NCBI RefSeq assembly: GCF_014158035.1
Contig: NZ_JACFXW010000001.1
Coordinates: 3,822,001 to 3,886,000 of the forward strand
Length of the DNA: 64,000 nt
DNA from: Rhizobium sp. G21
GTDB taxonomy: Bacteria; Pseudomonadota; Alphaproteobacteria; Rhizobiales; Rhizobiaceae
Direction: 5' to 3'
Shown one piece after another: positions 60,690 to 64,000 of this stretch (positions are counted from its first letter, which is position 1; every line of letters starts with the position of its first letter). Below the pieces are notes generated by a model. It had not been told where the DNA came from. It searched no databases and was given only the letters and a program-made list of their open reading frames with translations. Made by a program: the position numbers and the translations under genes.

Positions 60690-62616
60690 TCAGAACTCCT
60701 GCCAGTCTCCGCCGGCCGCGTGATGACTCTGCCCGACCGCCTGCTTGAGCGGCGCGCGCGCGCCAGGATGCCTCGCCGCGCCGCCGGACATGCGCGCCGC
60801 CATGTCGCGCAGGGTGGAGCCATGGTTTTCGGAGAGACGGAACTGGGCCACGAGCGCGCAGGGAGGTGGCTTCGTGCGACAGTTGCGCGCCGGCGGCGCT
60901 GGTTTCCTCCACCATCGCGGCGTTCTGCTGGGTCACCTGATCCATCTGGTTGACGGCGGTGTTGACTTCGGCGAGCGCAGTCGCCTGTTCCTGCGACGCG
61001 GTGGCGATCATCTCCATATGTTCGTTCATGGTGCGGATGAGGCCGCCGATCGTGCCGAGCGCCTGCCCGGTCTCGCGCACCAGTTCGACGCCCGCGCCCA
61101 CTTCCGCCGAGGATTTGCGGATCAGTTCCTTGATCTCCTTGGCGGCATGGGCCGAGCGCTGGGCGAGTTCGCGCACTTCCTGCGCCACGACCGCGAAGCC
61201 CTTGCCGGCGTCGCCGGCGCGGGCCGCCTCGACCCCGGCGTTGAGGGCGAGCAGATTGGTCTGGAAGGCGATCTCGTCGATCACGCCGATGATGCTGGAG
61301 ATCTGCTGCGCCGACGCTTCGATCTTCTCCATCGCCGTCACGGCCTGGGAAACGACCCCGCCCGACCGCGTGGCGCCCTCATTGGCTTCCACGGCGACAT
61401 GGCGGGCTTCGTTGACGCGGGCCGTGGCGCTCGCGACATTGGCGGTGATCTCGTCCAGGGCCGCGGCGGTCTGCTCCAGCGAGGCGGCCTGCTGTTCGGT
61501 GCGCTTGGACAGGTCGTTCGCGCCGCGGCTGATTTCCTGGCTGCCGCTGTCGATCGCCGCCGTGGCGCCGGAGACGGCCGAAAGCGTCGAGCCAAGCTGC
61601 CGGACGGCGTTGTTGAGGTCGTGGCGGAGCGCCTCGAAGTCGGGAGAGAATGGCTCGACGAGTTCGAAGGCCAGATCGCCGTCCGCCAGACGCTTGAGAC
61701 CGCCGGCGAGACCCGCCGTGGCCTGATCGAGACGCGCCTGGGCTTCAGCTTCCGCCTTGGCGGTGAGGGCGAGACGTTCCTGCTCGGCGCGGGCGCGGGC
61801 GGCCTGGGCGTCCGCTTCGAGTTGCCGGTTGCGCAGCGCGGCCTGGCGGAACACTTCCACGGCCTGGGCCATCTCGCCGACTTCGTCGCGGCGATCGGCA
61901 TGTGGAATGGCGCTGTCGGCATCGCCGCGGGCCAGCGCGCCCATCGCGTCGTTCAGGCGCCGGATGGGACGCACCACGGCGCTCTGGACCAACAGCAGGC
62001 CGAAAAGGGCGAGGACGGCCGCGGCGCCGGCGCCGAGGACGTTGACGGCGTTCGCCATCTGCGCGGCGGCGGCCGCCTCTGCGGTCCGCTGATCGAGGAG
62101 GGCGTCTTCGGCATTGATCATCTCGGTCACGACGGCGCGGATCGTGTCCATATGCTGCTTGCCCGCGCCTGAGGCTTCCTTCTCCAGAGCCGTCTGGCGG
62201 GTGGCGGGATCGCTCATCAGCGCGATCTCCTGGTCGACGACCTGGGTTTCCCAGGTCCGCGCCGCCTGGTCGAGACGGTCGAGGCGTTGCTGTTGAGACG
62301 GGTTGTCGGCCGTCATGGATTTGACCGCGTCGAAATTAGCGCGATAGGCGGCTGCGCCGGCTTTCTGCGGGGCGAGAAAAGCCTCGTCGGCGGAAATGAG
62401 ATAGCCGCGCATCCCCGTCTCCTGGTCGACCATGGCCGAGACGATGGCGTTGAGCCGGGCGATCACCGCATGGGTGTGCTCGGTCATCGCCGAGGTGGTC
62501 TGCTGCTGGGCCGAGCTGGTGAAATTCACATAGGCGGTCGCGAGGCAGAGCAGGATGAGCGCCGTGAAGATCGAGGCGGTTTTGTAAACGATCTTGAGAT
62601 TGGAAAAGGAGGACAA
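60690..62616 (-). pseudogene. Methyl-accepting chemotaxis protein with CHASE3-type sensor, frameshift near the C-terminus
   Basis: First transmembrane span (about residues 12-30, [17 protein letters not shown]), periplasmic CHASE3-like part ([19 protein letters not shown]), second span ([19 protein letters not shown]), HAMP, and a signalling domain with [15 protein letters not shown] and [16 protein letters not shown]. After SHEATSLRA the frame changes in the GCGCGC stretch near 60853-60859; repaired, it ends GGDWQEF with a W-x-x-F motif like the CheR/CheB docking pentapeptide, 642 residues. The start TTG at 62616 is preferred because GGAG lies 6 bases upstream and it begins [11 protein letters not shown]; upstream starts remain possible. 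Confidence 0.86.
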
Positions 62617-62886
62617 TTCGAACTCCACAAAATCTTGTAAAGGGGCTGGCGCCGGGCAATCGGCTGTCGCAGACATCATGTCCCGCACAAGAAACGCGAT
62701 GACACCTTTCCAAATCGATAAAATCCAAACTCGGAAAAGATCATAAATTTCCGCTGTTTAAGTGATCCGCGATATGGATTTGAACGTATTGGTTGTTATT
62801 TTGCTTCGAATAAAAAATTATTGCTCGATGAAAATCGGCGGTGACCAGGCCGGACGCATGCTGGTGCTTTTAGAACTTTTTCATAT

Positions 62887-62921
62887 AAAGAAAAACCCGG
62901 CGGGATCGCTCCGGCCGGGTT
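62887..62921 (-). terminator. Rho-independent terminator of rpoD
   Basis: Minus-strand AACCCGGC and GCCGGGTT form the stem, followed by a T-rich tail TTTCTTT. It is 26 bases beyond the rpoD stop at 62947. Confidence 0.85.
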
Positions 62922-62946
62922 GATGGCGTACAGGCGTCGACGGCTC

Positions 62947-64000
<1,054 letters not shown>

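Overview
The window is high-GC DNA with alphaproteobacterial gene content, most likely Hyphomicrobiales (Rhizobiales). This rests on the RpoD tail, the tRNA-Ile2, the many ABC/LysR/GntR/ECF genes, the stachydrine and hydroxyproline-betaine type catabolism, and non-pyrrolysine MttB homologues. I assign no genus.

Layout. 1-6.8 kb: kdpA (3' part), kdpB, kdpC, kdpD and kdpE, the potassium-import ATPase and its two-component system. 7.2-28.1 kb: a quaternary-amine catabolic region. Its minus-strand arm runs GntR, DapA-family lyase, aldehyde dehydrogenase, FAD oxidoreductase, MttB-family methyltransferase, HpbD-like betaine epimerase, LysR, Gfo/Idh oxidoreductase. Its plus-strand arm carries a ProU-type ABC importer, a CdhR/GbdR-like AraC regulator, two SDRs, a LysR (minus), a Rieske demethylase with its reductase, and a StcD-like demethylase. 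Together these can import a betaine, epimerise and demethylate it, and oxidise the imino acid. 28.3-31.7 kb: an ECF41 sigma factor with a cupin, an NmrA-like protein and an AhpD-like protein; two near-ideal ECF41 promoters precede the last two. 31.7-39.1 kb: gamma-glutamyltransferase, an alpha/beta hydrolase, an ECF sigma/anti-sigma pair opposite a DUF4394 protein, and two convergent ArsR-SRPBCC modules.

39.6-45.8 kb: a membrane sensor kinase, a LuxR-type regulator and a long RTX calcium-binding protein. 45.9-55.8 kb: a decayed mobile region next to tRNA-Ile2. It holds IS66 and IS256 remnants, a hipBA-type toxin-antitoxin locus with a palindromic operator, an IS3-family element, a fragment of a family A DNA polymerase, an IS21-family element and a tyrosine integrase. 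55.9-64 kb is chromosomal backbone: SIMPL-domain protein, a proline-rich secreted protein, a hybrid histidine kinase, a chemoreceptor, and rpoD running off the right edge.

A caveat applies throughout. At least 18 otherwise well-conserved genes or gene segments are broken by single indels, mostly at runs of 4-6 identical bases, and restoring one base rebuilds the expected protein. I infer that most are consensus errors of a long-read type assembly rather than true pseudogenes. They are typed as pseudogene here, with the repaired product described.
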